Assembly (NCBI GenBank): GCA_937871415.1
Contig: CALMQD010000540.1
Span: 1 to 17,547, forward strand
Reading direction: 5' to 3'
DNA: 17,547 nucleotides
Source: an uncultured Phycisphaerales bacterium
Lineage (GTDB): Bacteria > Planctomycetota > Phycisphaerae > Phycisphaerales > UBA1924
Below the pieces are notes generated by a model. That model worked only from the letters and a program-made list of their open reading frames with translations, was not told the DNA's origin and made no database searches. The position numbers and the translations under genes were made by a program. Shown here piece by piece: positions 8,593 through 15,817 of this stretch (position 1 is its first letter; each line of letters opens with the position of its first letter).

Positions 8593-9384
8593 TCACGCGG
8601 GCGTGTCCGCAATCCCGGATCGCACGAGCAGGTCGAGCATGATGTTGGCGGCGCGGGCGCGGTGCGAGAGACGGTTCTTGGACTCGGGGTCGAGCTCGGC
8701 GCCCGTCTGGGCATACGCGGTCGGGGGCGAACCGGTGGGGTGCTTGACCAGGAACAGCGGGTCGTAGCCGAATCCGTGCCGGCCGCTGGGGACACGGGGC
8801 GGAACGCCGATGCGCCCCTCGAACTCGCCGCGGGCGCGGAGGAGCACGTGCGCCGCTCCCGGCTCGACGGCGCACCGGCGCAGCGCCGGGGCGAGGTCGA
8901 GCAGCGGGTCGTTGGGAGCGTCGTAGGGCTTGGCCGCAAGCATGCGGGGCGTGGGTGCAAAGCCCGGTGGCGCCGCCAGCGCCAGGACGCAGACGAACCG
9001 GGCCGAGCGCCGCTCGGGGGGCACGCCGTGCAGTTGCTCGAGCACCAGGCGGTTGTTGGCTCGATCGCGTTCCTCGCGTGTCGCGCCGGTCTCGCGCCCG
9101 CCGGTGGCGTAGTGGGACGAGATCACTCCCGGCCGTCCTCCCAGCCCGTCGACCTCGAGCCCCGAGTCGTCGGCGAGGCACAGCCGCCCCGTCTGCTGGG
9201 CGTACTGCTCGGCCTTGATGCGCACGTTTTCTTCGAACGTCGCGCCGGTCTCGGCCGGCTCGACGAACCGCCCGGCGCCCGGCAGGTCCTTGAGCCCCAG
9301 CACATGCACGCCCCGCGCCGGGGCGAACAGGGCGCGGAACTCGTCGACCTTGTGCGGATTGCCGGTGGCGATGACCAGGTCCAT
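8593..9384 (-). CDS. rdgB: Non-canonical purine NTP pyrophosphatase (RdgB/HAM1 family), with a central insertion
   Basis: 263 residues, against about 200 for typical RdgB. The family hydrolyses dITP, ITP and XTP to monophosphates, keeping deaminated purines out of DNA. Seen: LVIATGNPHKVDEF (3-16), the nucleotide-binding start; ETGATFEENVRIKA (45-58); CLADDSGLEVDGLGGRPG (69-86, catalytic Asp); RSARFVCVLALA (126-137); GFGYDPLFLV (204-213); and the closing LSHRARA (239-245). The extra length falls mainly between LALAAPPG and EFEGRIG (about residues 141-187), where related proteins have a short turn. ATG 9382-9384 is chosen because it begins directly at the family's conserved start. TAACCT lies five bases upstream. 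Probably first gene of the rdgB-aspS-apt run. Confidence 0.93.
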   Translation of the reverse strand: MDLVIATGNPHKVDEFRALFAPARGVHVLGLKDLPGAGRFVEPAETGATFEENVRIKAEQYAQQTGRLCLADDSGLEVDGLGGRPGVISSHYATGGRETGATREERDRANNRLVLEQLHGVPPERRSARFVCVLALAAPPGFAPTPRMLAAKPYDAPNDPLLDLAPALRRCAVEPGAAHVLLRARGEFEGRIGVPPRVPSGRHGFGYDPLFLVKHPTGSPPTAYAQTGAELDPESKNRLSHRARAANIMLDLLVRSGIADTPA

Positions 9385-9389
9385 GGCGC

Positions 9390-9395
9390 AGGTTA
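9390..9395 (-). promoter_or_regulatory. Possible -10 element (TAACCT) for leaderless rdgB mRNA
   Basis: On the minus strand TAACCT lies five bases before the rdgB ATG; no Shine-Dalgarno is present. It is one of five TANNNT boxes found at 5-7 bases from starts in this window. Confidence 0.3.
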
Positions 9396-9408
9396 CGCGT
9401 CCGCGGCG

Positions 9409-9440
9409 GCCCCGAAGGCCCGGGCCTGAGGCCCCGGGGC
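9409..9440. other. Nested inverted repeats in the rdgB/ALDH divergent region
   Basis: GCCCCG (9409-9414) and CGGGGC (9435-9440) flank a perfect palindrome GGCCCGGGCC (9417-9426), and CCCCGGGG (9432-9439) is a second palindrome. They lie midway between two divergent starts (9384 and 9471). This could be an operator for a shared regulator, or a chance effect of GC richness. Confidence 0.25.
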
Positions 9441-9458
9441 GCGTCACGCGGGCGCGCG

Positions 9459-9464
9459 TACCAT
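9459..9464 (+). promoter_or_regulatory. Possible -10 element (TACCAT) for leaderless ALDH mRNA
   Basis: TACCAT lies six bases before the ATG at 9471, and there is no Shine-Dalgarno. It fits the TANNNT pattern shared with four other starts. No clear -35 is visible. Confidence 0.35.
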
Positions 9465-9470
9465 CTCGCG

Positions 9471-11021
9471 ATGTCCAAAGACCTGCTCAGTCTGCTCAAC
9501 TTGCGGGACGACCCGCGTTTCGTCTCCGTCCCGCCCGGCACCCGCCCCGGGGTAACGACCGTCAACGGCAAGAGCGTCATCGTGAGCGAGAACCCCGCGA
9601 CGGGCGAGGCGCTGGGCGCCGTGACGCTCGACAGCGCCCAAGACCTCGAGCGGGAGATCGCCGCGTCGGTCGAGACTTTCAAGACCTGGCGCGAAGTGCC
9701 GGCGCCGCAGCGCGGCCTGCTCGTGCGGGCGCTGGGCGATGAGTTCCGCAAGTTCAAGGAACCGCTGGGCGAGCTGGTCTCGCTGGAGATGGGCAAGATC
9801 CGGGCCGAGGGCCTGGGCGAGGTGCAGGAGACGATCGACATCGCGGATTACGCGGTGGGTCTGTCGCGCCAACTGCCGGGGCAGGTCTTCCCGAGCGAGC
9901 GCCCCGGGCACCGGATGTTCGAGCAGTGGCTGCCCCTGGGCCCGATCGGCATCATCACCGCCTTCAACTTCCCCAACGCCGTGTGGGGCTGGAACGCGAT
10001 GCTCGGCGCGGTGTGCGGCGACGTGTGCATCTGGAAGCCGAGCCTGCTCACGCCGCTGATCACGCTCGCGACGCACCGCATCGCCGAGCGCGTCGCGGCG
10101 AGGATGAACCACCCCGGCGTGTTCCGGCTGCTGATCGGGACCGACGACCAGGTGGGCGAGCGCCTGGTGAACGACCGGCGCGTGCCGCTCATCAGCGCGA
10201 CCGGCTCGTGCCGCATGGGACGGCGCGTGGGCTCGGTGGTGGCGCAGCGTCTGGGGCGAGCGCTGCTCGAGCTCGGCGGCAACAACGCGCTGATCGTGCA
10301 CGAAGACGCGGACCTGAACCTGGCGATCCCCGCGATCGTGTTCGGGGCCGTCGGCACCGCCGGCCAGCGCTGCACGACGACCCGCCGCCTCATCGTCCAC
10401 GAGAAGGTCCTGCCCGCGGTGCTGGACAAGCTCGTCGCGGGGTACAAGCAGGTGTCCGGCCGCATCGGCGACCCGCTCAAGGACGGGACGCTCATCGGCC
10501 CCCTGATCAACGAGCAGGCGGTCGCGGGCTTCCTGCACGCGATCGAGGCGGCCAAGCGCGAGGGCGGCGAGGTGCTCGCGGGGGGCGGGCGCGTCGAGGG
10601 GGCCAAGGGCCACTTCGTCCAGCCGACGATCATCCGCGCGCCGGGGAACAATGAACTGGCGATCGCCCGTGAAGAGACGTTCGCGCCCATCCTCTACGTC
10701 TTCTCCTACAAGACCATCGACCAGGCGATCGCGATGCAGAACGGCGTCGACCAGGGCCTGTCGTCGGCGGTGTTCACCGAGAGCCTCCGCGTGAGCGAGC
10801 GGTTCCTGTCGACCGCGGGGGCGGGGAGCGACTGCGGCATCGCCAACGTCAACGTCGGCACCAGCGGCGCGGAGATCGGGGGCGCGTTCGGCGGGGAGAA
10901 GGACACGGGCGGCGGGCGTGAGTCGGGGAGCGACTCGTGGAAGGCGTATATGCGCCGGCAGACGTGCACCGTCAACTACGCGGGCCGGTTCGAGCTCGCA
11001 CAGGGGATCCGCTTTGAGTAG
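9471..11021 (+). CDS. Aldehyde dehydrogenase, ALDH7 (antiquitin/alpha-aminoadipic semialdehyde dehydrogenase) type
   Basis: 516 residues, the usual ALDH7 length. An NAD(P)-dependent enzyme oxidising aldehydes to acids. Seen: cofactor and oxyanion region ITAFNFPNAVWGWN (Asn166) and WKPS (Lys189); ELGGNNALIV with general base Glu267; and GTAGQRCTTTRR with catalytic Cys301. The C-terminal block SDCGIANVNVGTSGAEIGG, followed by AFGGEKDTGGGRESGSD and SWKAYMRRQTCTVNY, is the antiquitin signature. ALDH7 members act on alpha-aminoadipic semialdehyde in lysine/pipecolate breakdown and on other aldehydes such as betaine aldehyde. No other lysine-catabolism gene is nearby, so the substrate is not settled. 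The rpiA reading frame begins within its last codons, so the two are probably cotranscribed. Confidence 0.93.
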   Translation: MSKDLLSLLNLRDDPRFVSVPPGTRPGVTTVNGKSVIVSENPATGEALGAVTLDSAQDLEREIAASVETFKTWREVPAPQRGLLVRALGDEFRKFKEPLGELVSLEMGKIRAEGLGEVQETIDIADYAVGLSRQLPGQVFPSERPGHRMFEQWLPLGPIGIITAFNFPNAVWGWNAMLGAVCGDVCIWKPSLLTPLITLATHRIAERVAARMNHPGVFRLLIGTDDQVGERLVNDRRVPLISATGSCRMGRRVGSVVAQRLGRALLELGGNNALIVHEDADLNLAIPAIVFGAVGTAGQRCTTTRRLIVHEKVLPAVLDKLVAGYKQVSGRIGDPLKDGTLIGPLINEQAVAGFLHAIEAAKREGGEVLAGGGRVEGAKGHFVQPTIIRAPGNNELAIAREETFAPILYVFSYKTIDQAIAMQNGVDQGLSSAVFTESLRVSERFLSTAGAGSDCGIANVNVGTSGAEIGGAFGGEKDTGGGRESGSDSWKAYMRRQTCTVNYAGRFELAQGIRFE

Positions 11022-11724
11022 CCAGCAACCACGCGTCGCCGACGCCCTCGCGGACGCCGCCGTCGCCGAGATCGAGTCCGGGATGATCGTGGGCCTCGGC
11101 ACGGGGCGCACGTCGGGGCGTGCGCTCATCGCGCTCGACCAGCGCGTGCGCGAGGAGAACCTGAGCATCAAGTGCGTGCCGACCAGCCACGCGACCGAGA
11201 CGCAGGCCCGCGCCCTGGGCCTGACCGTCGTCGACTTCGCGATGGTCGACTCGATCGACTACCTCTTCGACGGTGCGGACGAGGTCGACCCGGACCTCCG
11301 CATGATCAAGGGCCGGGGCGGGGCGCTGGTGCGCGAGCGCGTCGTGGCGCACGCCGCGAAGCGCCGCGTCTACATCGTGGGAGAGGACAAGCTCGTCCAG
11401 CACCTGGGCGAGCGATCGACGCTGCCGGTGGCGATCCACTACTTCGGGCTCGCGAGCATCCGCAAGCAGCTCATCAACATGGGCTTCAACGGCGTGGTGC
11501 GCCGGACGCTCAGCGGCGACCACTTCCTCACCGACCAGGGAAACCTGGTGATCGACGTGACGTACCCGACCAATATCTCCCCCGAGGACGCCGCGGAGAT
11601 GCTCGACTCCGTGCCCGGGGTCGTCGACCACGGGCTGTTCCTCTGCGAGGCCGACGAGGTGCTCGTCGAGACCAAGGAAGGGAAGATCGAGCGGATGCTG
11701 CGCCCCGCGCCGCACGCCGAGTGA
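11014..11724 (+). CDS. rpiA: Ribose-5-phosphate isomerase A
   Basis: 236 residues, normal for RpiA. It interconverts ribose 5-phosphate and ribulose 5-phosphate in the pentose phosphate pathway. Seen: MIVGLGTGRTSGRAL (24-38, phosphate-binding loop); CVPTSHATETQARALGL (54-70); IDYLFDGADEVDPDLRMIKG (81-100, active-site Asp86, Asp89, Lys99); RGGALVRERV (101-110) with Glu108 as the catalytic base; and a C-terminal GLFLCEADEVLV (207-218). The start is TTG at 11014-11016: AGGGG (11002-11006) is seven bases upstream and the protein begins where RpiA similarity begins. It overlaps the aldehyde dehydrogenase end by eight bases, so translational coupling is likely. The upstream part of the open frame is only the ALDH gene in another frame. 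Confidence 0.95.
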   Translation: MSSQQPRVADALADAAVAEIESGMIVGLGTGRTSGRALIALDQRVREENLSIKCVPTSHATETQARALGLTVVDFAMVDSIDYLFDGADEVDPDLRMIKGRGGALVRERVVAHAAKRRVYIVGEDKLVQHLGERSTLPVAIHYFGLASIRKQLINMGFNGVVRRTLSGDHFLTDQGNLVIDVTYPTNISPEDAAEMLDSVPGVVDHGLFLCEADEVLVETKEGKIERMLRPAPHAE

Positions 11725-11845
11725 CCTCCGCTCGCGTCGTCCGGCGCGGTCTTTGCGGACAGCGCTCTCCTGTCGAATCCGGTGCATGAGGCCGGGCTCA
11801 CCGTGCCCGGCGTGCAAGGGCGCCCGATTTCGGCAAAGATGTGTC

Positions 11846-12859
11846 ATGCCAGTCCTCGCCGCGGCCCCGTCCGCACCGTTCCCGCTGCTGTACCCGCCCG
11901 TGCTCTTTTTCTTTCTGGGCGCCGCGGCGTCCCTGGTCAAGAGCAACCTGCGCGTCCCGCGCGCGGTGACCCGGCTGCTCAGCCTGTACCTGCTGTGGTC
12001 GATCGGCTTCCGCGGCGGGGTCGAGATCGCGGCCAGCACCTTCGGACGCGAGGAGGTCGTCAGCCTCGGGCTCGCGGTCTTGCTCGCGGTCATCGTCCCG
12101 CTGTACGCCTTCTTCGTCCTCCGCCTGCGGTTCGACATCCACAACGCCGCGGCGGTCGCGGCGACGTACGGCTCGGTCTCGGCGGTCACGTTCATGACCG
12201 CGACGCAGGCCGCCGAGGCCGCGGGGATGAAGCACGGCGGGCACATGGTCGCGGCGATGGCGTTCATGGAGTCGCCCGCGATCGTCGTCGGTGTGCTGCT
12301 CCTGCGCCTTTCGGAGCAGAAACAGCGGCGGGCGCAGGCGGCCGCCAGCGCCAGCGGCGAAACGCACAGGATCGGCTGGGGCACGCTGATGCACGAAGCG
12401 TTCCTCAACGGCCCGGTGATCCTGCTGCTGGGCTCTCTGGCGATCGGCCTGGTCACCGGCGAACCCGGGTACAGGTTGTTCAAGCCCCTCTGCACCGACC
12501 TGTTCAACGGTGTGCTGGTGTTCTTCCTGCTCGATCTGGGCCTTGTCGCGGCTCGCCGGCTCCGGACGCTGCGCGAGGCGGGCGTCTTCGCCATCGCGTT
12601 CGCGGTCCTGGCGCCGATGTTCAACGCGACCCTCGCGACCGTCCTGGCGCGCCTCGCCGGGCTCCAGCCCGGGAATGCGTTCCTGCTGATCGTGCTCGCG
12701 GCGAGCGCGAGCTACATCGCTGTGCCGGCCGCGGCCCGCATCGCCATCCCCAAGGCCAACCCGTCGATCTACCTGCCGATGTCGCTGGCGGTCACGTTCC
12801 CGATCATCATCACCGCGGGCATCCCGCTGGCGATGGCGATCGTGCACTGGCTGTGGTAA
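11846..12859 (+). CDS. SbtA-like sodium-dependent bicarbonate transporter
   Basis: 337 residues, nearly all hydrophobic, with about ten membrane helices in two inverted halves. Seen: an N-terminal PPVLFFFLGAAASLVKSNLR (17-36) and LYLLWSIGFRGGVEIA; YGSVSAVTFMTATQAAE; AAMAFMESPAIVVGVLLLRL; a cytosolic loop (about 155-180, Gln/Arg/Ala-rich); FFLLDLGLVAARR; and the C-terminal ASASYIAVPAAARIAIPKAN, then PSIYLPMSLAVTFPIIITAG. These match the SbtA/DUF897 family, whose cyanobacterial member imports HCO3- with Na+. No SbtB-type PII-like regulator lies next to it, and non-cyanobacterial members are little studied, so the bicarbonate role is inferred. ATG 11846 lies just before the first helix; upstream in-frame starts exist but add unrelated residues. 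It ends 24 bases from the convergent phosphatase gene. Confidence 0.85.
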   Translation: MPVLAAAPSAPFPLLYPPVLFFFLGAAASLVKSNLRVPRAVTRLLSLYLLWSIGFRGGVEIAASTFGREEVVSLGLAVLLAVIVPLYAFFVLRLRFDIHNAAAVAATYGSVSAVTFMTATQAAEAAGMKHGGHMVAAMAFMESPAIVVGVLLLRLSEQKQRRAQAAASASGETHRIGWGTLMHEAFLNGPVILLLGSLAIGLVTGEPGYRLFKPLCTDLFNGVLVFFLLDLGLVAARRLRTLREAGVFAIAFAVLAPMFNATLATVLARLAGLQPGNAFLLIVLAASASYIAVPAAARIAIPKANPSIYLPMSLAVTFPIIITAGIPLAMAIVHWLW

Positions 12860-12883
12860 GGGCGGAGCGGGCAAGCGCCGAGG

Positions 12884-13459
12884 CTACGCCGAACGACGCA
12901 GCGGCAGGCCGGCGCCGACACGCTCGAGCGCTTCGAGACGCCAGCGCCGGAGGATCCGCCCGGTGCCGATGGGCTGGGCGATCCGCACGTGCAACTCGAC
13001 GAGTTCACCCTGGCGGACCGTGAGGTGTCGCGCGCCGATTCCGCCCGCGAGCGTCGTGAGCAGTTCGCCCAGCAGCGGGTTGGCGCCGACGATTACCAGG
13101 CTCCGCGCGTTGGCGTGCTCGTGCAGCAGCGCGAGCGCTTCCGCGACCGGCGCCCCAGCGTCGAGCGGCTCGCACACGCGGACTTCCGCCGAAAGCCGGC
13201 TCTGCAGCGCGCCCGCGGTCGCCCGGCACTCCGGCCCGGGCGCACAGAGCACGCGATCGATCCGAGGCTGGACGGCGCCCAGGATTTCGCCGAGGTAGTG
13301 CGCCTGGGCCAGCCCCCTGTCCGAGAGCGAGTTCTCGGCGCAGTCGACCCCCGTTCCCCCGCGCATGGCGCGTGCCAGGCGCGGGAACGACGGGCGCCAA
13401 ACGGAACCTTGAACCGCGTCCGGCTCGACGCGCGCGTGACGGGCCAGGAAGAGTCGCAT
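12884..13459 (-). CDS. SixA-like histidine phosphatase family protein, second catalytic His replaced
   Basis: 191 residues. Seen: the family start MRLFLARHAR with nucleophile candidate His8 in RHA; LSDRGLAQAHYLGEIL (45-60); DRVLCAPGPECRATAGAL (68-85, with the usual Arg79); and LVIVGANPLLGELLTTLAG (121-139). In SixA and other phosphoglycerate-mutase-like phosphatases this last block is normally VGHxP, the His completing the phosphate pocket; here it is Ala126 (GCC). An extra segment of roughly 30 residues sits between RHAR and LSDRG. SixA removes phosphate from His of phosphotransferase proteins; this protein may be weakly active, inactive or a binder. The start is well supported by GGAGG six bases upstream (plus strand 13466-13470). 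It is divergent from the SLC13 gene. Confidence 0.82.
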   Translation of the reverse strand: MRLFLARHARVEPDAVQGSVWRPSFPRLARAMRGGTGVDCAENSLSDRGLAQAHYLGEILGAVQPRIDRVLCAPGPECRATAGALQSRLSAEVRVCEPLDAGAPVAEALALLHEHANARSLVIVGANPLLGELLTTLAGGIGARHLTVRQGELVELHVRIAQPIGTGRILRRWRLEALERVGAGLPLRRSA

Positions 13460-13566
13460 AGTCGGCCTCCGGCTGGCTTATCGGGCGTCGAGGCACGGCC
13501 CTTGAGCGTCAGAACTGACCGGGAGGATCCCGCATTCTCGCCCCCCGTTTCGCGCGCGGTCCGTGG

Positions 13567-13572
13567 TAGGCT
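13567..13572 (+). promoter_or_regulatory. Possible -10 element (TAGGCT) for leaderless transporter mRNA
   Basis: TAGGCT lies seven bases before the GTG at 13580, with no clear Shine-Dalgarno at good spacing. It fits the TANNNT pattern shared with four other starts here, but is the weakest hexamer of the five. Confidence 0.25.
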
Positions 13573-13579
13573 GCGGCCT

Positions 13580-15259
13580 GTGACCCAACCCGGCCCGAAC
13601 TCATCCGAGCCCGTCGCGGGCGACGCGTCCGACCTGGAGGACAACCCGGCCCGGGGAAACCGCTGGCGCTGGGTCAGCCTGGTCGCGGGCCCCCTGGCGG
13701 GCGCGATCGTGTACCTGCTGCTGCGGACCGGCGTGCAAGAGCCGGGTGCGGGGGCGGCGCCGGTCCCGGGCCTGACGCATGCCGGGCTGCTCACGCTGTG
13801 CGTCGGGGCGTGGATGGCGGTCTGGTGGCTGACCGAGCCGGTGTCCTCGGCGGTCACGGCGCTGCTGCCGGTCCTGCTGTTCCCGCTGCTCGGGGTCATG
13901 GGCTTCAAGCAGGCGGCGGCCCCGTACGCCGACGAACTCATCGTGCTGTTCTTCTGCGGCTTCGTGCTGGCCATCGCGCTGGAGAAGCACGCCATCCACA
14001 CGCGCGTCGCGCTGTGGACCGTGCGCGGGTTCGGCACGCGACCCTCGCTGGTCATCCTCGGCGTCATGATCGCGACCGGCGCGGTGAGCATGTGGGTCAG
14101 CAACACCGCGACCGCCGTGATGATGATGCCGATCGCGATGAGCCTCGCGGCGATGGCCGACGGCGGGCAGTCTCACGCCGGGCCGAAGTGGACCGACGCG
14201 GCACGGCGCAACTTCGGGCGGGCCCTGCTGCTGGGCGTGGCCTACGGCTCGTCGATCGGCGGGATGGGCACGCCGATCGGCACGCCGCCGAACCTGCAGC
14301 TCTCCGCGTACGCCGCGGAAGTGCTGGATCGGCCGATCGGCTTCGGGCAGTGGATGGTGGTCGCGATGCCGGTGGTCGTCATCACGCTCCCGGTCGCGTG
14401 GCTCATCCTTCTGCTCATGCACCCGTTCGCGCGGACGCGCGGCCTGCGGCTGGCCGGCGAGCGCGGGCAACTGAAGGAGCGGCTGCGCTCGCTGGGACGC
14501 ATGGGCCCGTCGCAGTGGATGGTCATCGCGGTCTTCGTGCTCGCCGCCGCGTGCTGGACGCTGCGAACCCCCGTGACCGCCCTGTTCAACAGCGCCGCGA
14601 CGGAGTCGCACGCCGCGGCGGTCGAAGCGTGGCAGGCGCGCGGCGCCGACCCGGCGGCTCGGCCCGCGGCGCCTAAACGGATCGAACTCATCTCGGACGC
14701 CGGGATCGGCCTCGTCGCCGCGATGGCGCTCTTCACGATCCCCTGCCGGCGCAAGGGCGAGATGTTCGTGGTGGTCTGGAGGGACTGCGCGAGGCTGCCG
14801 TGGGGCACGCTTTTTTTGTTCGGAGGCGGGCTGAGCCTGGCCGCGGCGCTGCGCGCCAGCGGCGCCGACGGCTACCTCGGCGGGCTGTTCCAGCACCTGC
14901 AGGGGCTGCCGACGCCGGTGTTCCTGATCCTCCTGGCGGGCGGGATCATCGCGCTGAGCGAGATCGCGAGCAACACGGCGCTGGCGGCGACGGTCATCCC
15001 GGTCCTGGGCTCGGCGGCGCCGTCGCTGGGGATGGACGCCCTGCCGTTGCTGATGGTGGCGACGCTCGCGGCGAGCAGCGGGTTCGCGCTGCCCGTGGCG
15101 ACGCCGCCGAACGCGATCGCGTACGCGACGGGGCGCCTGCCGCTGGGCGCGATGGTGCGCTCGGGCGTTGCGCTCGACGCCGTGTGCGCGCTGGTGATCA
15201 CGGTCATGTTCTGGCTGCTGGGCCCGACGCTGCTGGCCTTTGCCGGGCTGGCGCGGTAG
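13580..15259 (+). CDS. SLC13/DASS family sodium-coupled anion symporter
   Basis: 559 residues, a polytopic membrane protein. Seen: an acidic, Pro/Ser-rich cytosolic N-terminus; a first helix VSLVAGPLAGAIVYLLL; WWLTEPVSSAVTALLPVLLF; ADELIVLFFCGFVLAIALEK; the first sodium-site motif SNTATAVMMMP (174-184); GGMGTPIGTPPNL; the second motif EIASNTALAATVIPVL (SNT at 464-466); and SSGFALPVATPPNAIAYATG. The paired SNT and TPPN motifs are the DASS signature. Family members import dicarboxylates, citrate or sulfate with Na+; the substrate cannot be told here. A hydrophilic Ala-rich loop (about residues 335-375) splits the two halves. GTG 13580 precedes the N-terminal tail; the frame upstream is only antisense to the phosphatase gene. 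It ends ten bases from convergent queD. Confidence 0.9.
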   Translation: MTQPGPNSSEPVAGDASDLEDNPARGNRWRWVSLVAGPLAGAIVYLLLRTGVQEPGAGAAPVPGLTHAGLLTLCVGAWMAVWWLTEPVSSAVTALLPVLLFPLLGVMGFKQAAAPYADELIVLFFCGFVLAIALEKHAIHTRVALWTVRGFGTRPSLVILGVMIATGAVSMWVSNTATAVMMMPIAMSLAAMADGGQSHAGPKWTDAARRNFGRALLLGVAYGSSIGGMGTPIGTPPNLQLSAYAAEVLDRPIGFGQWMVVAMPVVVITLPVAWLILLLMHPFARTRGLRLAGERGQLKERLRSLGRMGPSQWMVIAVFVLAAACWTLRTPVTALFNSAATESHAAAVEAWQARGADPAARPAAPKRIELISDAGIGLVAAMALFTIPCRRKGEMFVVVWRDCARLPWGTLFLFGGGLSLAAALRASGADGYLGGLFQHLQGLPTPVFLILLAGGIIALSEIASNTALAATVIPVLGSAAPSLGMDALPLLMVATLAASSGFALPVATPPNAIAYATGRLPLGAMVRSGVALDAVCALVITVMFWLLGPTLLAFAGLAR

Positions 15260-15269
15260 GTCGGGGCCG

Positions 15270-15740
15270 TCAGGCGCCGTCGGGGCTGAACTCGCCCCAG
15301 GACGTGCTGGTTTCCCAGACGCGCACGCGTTCGAGCGTGACGCCCGGCGGGAAGCGGTACTCGTTCCCGCGCTCGTCCGACCATGTCCGCCCGCTGACCA
15401 TCTGGTCCCGCAGGTAGTCGAAGAAGAGTTTCGCCAGCACCTCGGTCGTTGGATCGGTGCTCGGCAGCGCGATGACGCGCTCGCCGACCGGGTCGAGGCT
15501 CTTGGCGATCGGGTCGTCGGAGTTGACGACCATCGCGTGGTCGAACTTCTTCATGTACTCGCTCAGGGCGAGTTTGATGGTCTTGAAGTCGCAGACCATG
15601 TCCATCGCGTCGAGCCGCGACGAGGAGATCACCACCTCGACCCGGCGCGAATGCCCGTGCGGGAAACGGCACAGGCTCGGGTGCTTGAAGAGCATGTGCC
15701 CGGACTCGATCTCGAAGACTTTGCAGATGCGGTACGGCAT
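15270..15740 (-). CDS. queD: 6-carboxy-5,6,7,8-tetrahydropterin synthase (QueD)
   Basis: 156 residues of the 6-pyruvoyl-tetrahydropterin synthase superfamily. QueD converts dihydroneopterin triphosphate to 6-carboxytetrahydropterin, the step before QueE. Seen: zinc ligands His15 (ESGH), His28 and His30 (PHGH); Cys24, four residues before the HGH as in QueD; VCDFKTIKLAL (49-59); KFDHAMV with Asp67-His68; DPTTEVLAKL (96-105); and VRVWETSTSW with Glu143. ATG 15738-15740 is chosen; a TTG at 15761 would add seven residues. Identity as QueD rather than a PTPS is supported by the Cys-x3-HGH pattern and by queE and queC immediately upstream on the same strand, with a 77-base gap after queE. No gene for GTP cyclohydrolase I is in the window. 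Confidence 0.92.
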   Translation of the reverse strand: MPYRICKVFEIESGHMLFKHPSLCRFPHGHSRRVEVVISSSRLDAMDMVCDFKTIKLALSEYMKKFDHAMVVNSDDPIAKSLDPVGERVIALPSTDPTTEVLAKLFFDYLRDQMVSGRTWSDERGNEYRFPPGVTLERVRVWETSTSWGEFSPDGA

Positions 15741-15817
15741 GCGGGGGCTCGGCGGCTCCAATCAACGCGGCTGAAGGCGGACCGATCGTATGCGGAGCGG
15801 GGGCCACGCCCGCGCGC

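Noticed and set aside
8522..9841. N-terminal extension of AspRS through the rdgB gene
   Set aside because: The OB-fold begins at 8521; upstream is rdgB in another frame.
12860..12883. Terminator between the sbtA-like and sixA-like genes
   Set aside because: Only a 4-bp stem can be drawn and there is no T-run.
12989..13579. N-terminal extension of the SLC13 protein over the phosphatase gene
   Set aside because: It is antisense to a well-supported gene with a strong ribosome site; the transporter N-terminus fits GTG 13580.
14811..14817. Run of seven T in the SLC13 gene, a possible slippery or termination site
   Set aside because: It encodes Leu-Phe-Leu-Phe in frame within a membrane helix, no hairpin precedes it, and the protein continues normally in the same frame.
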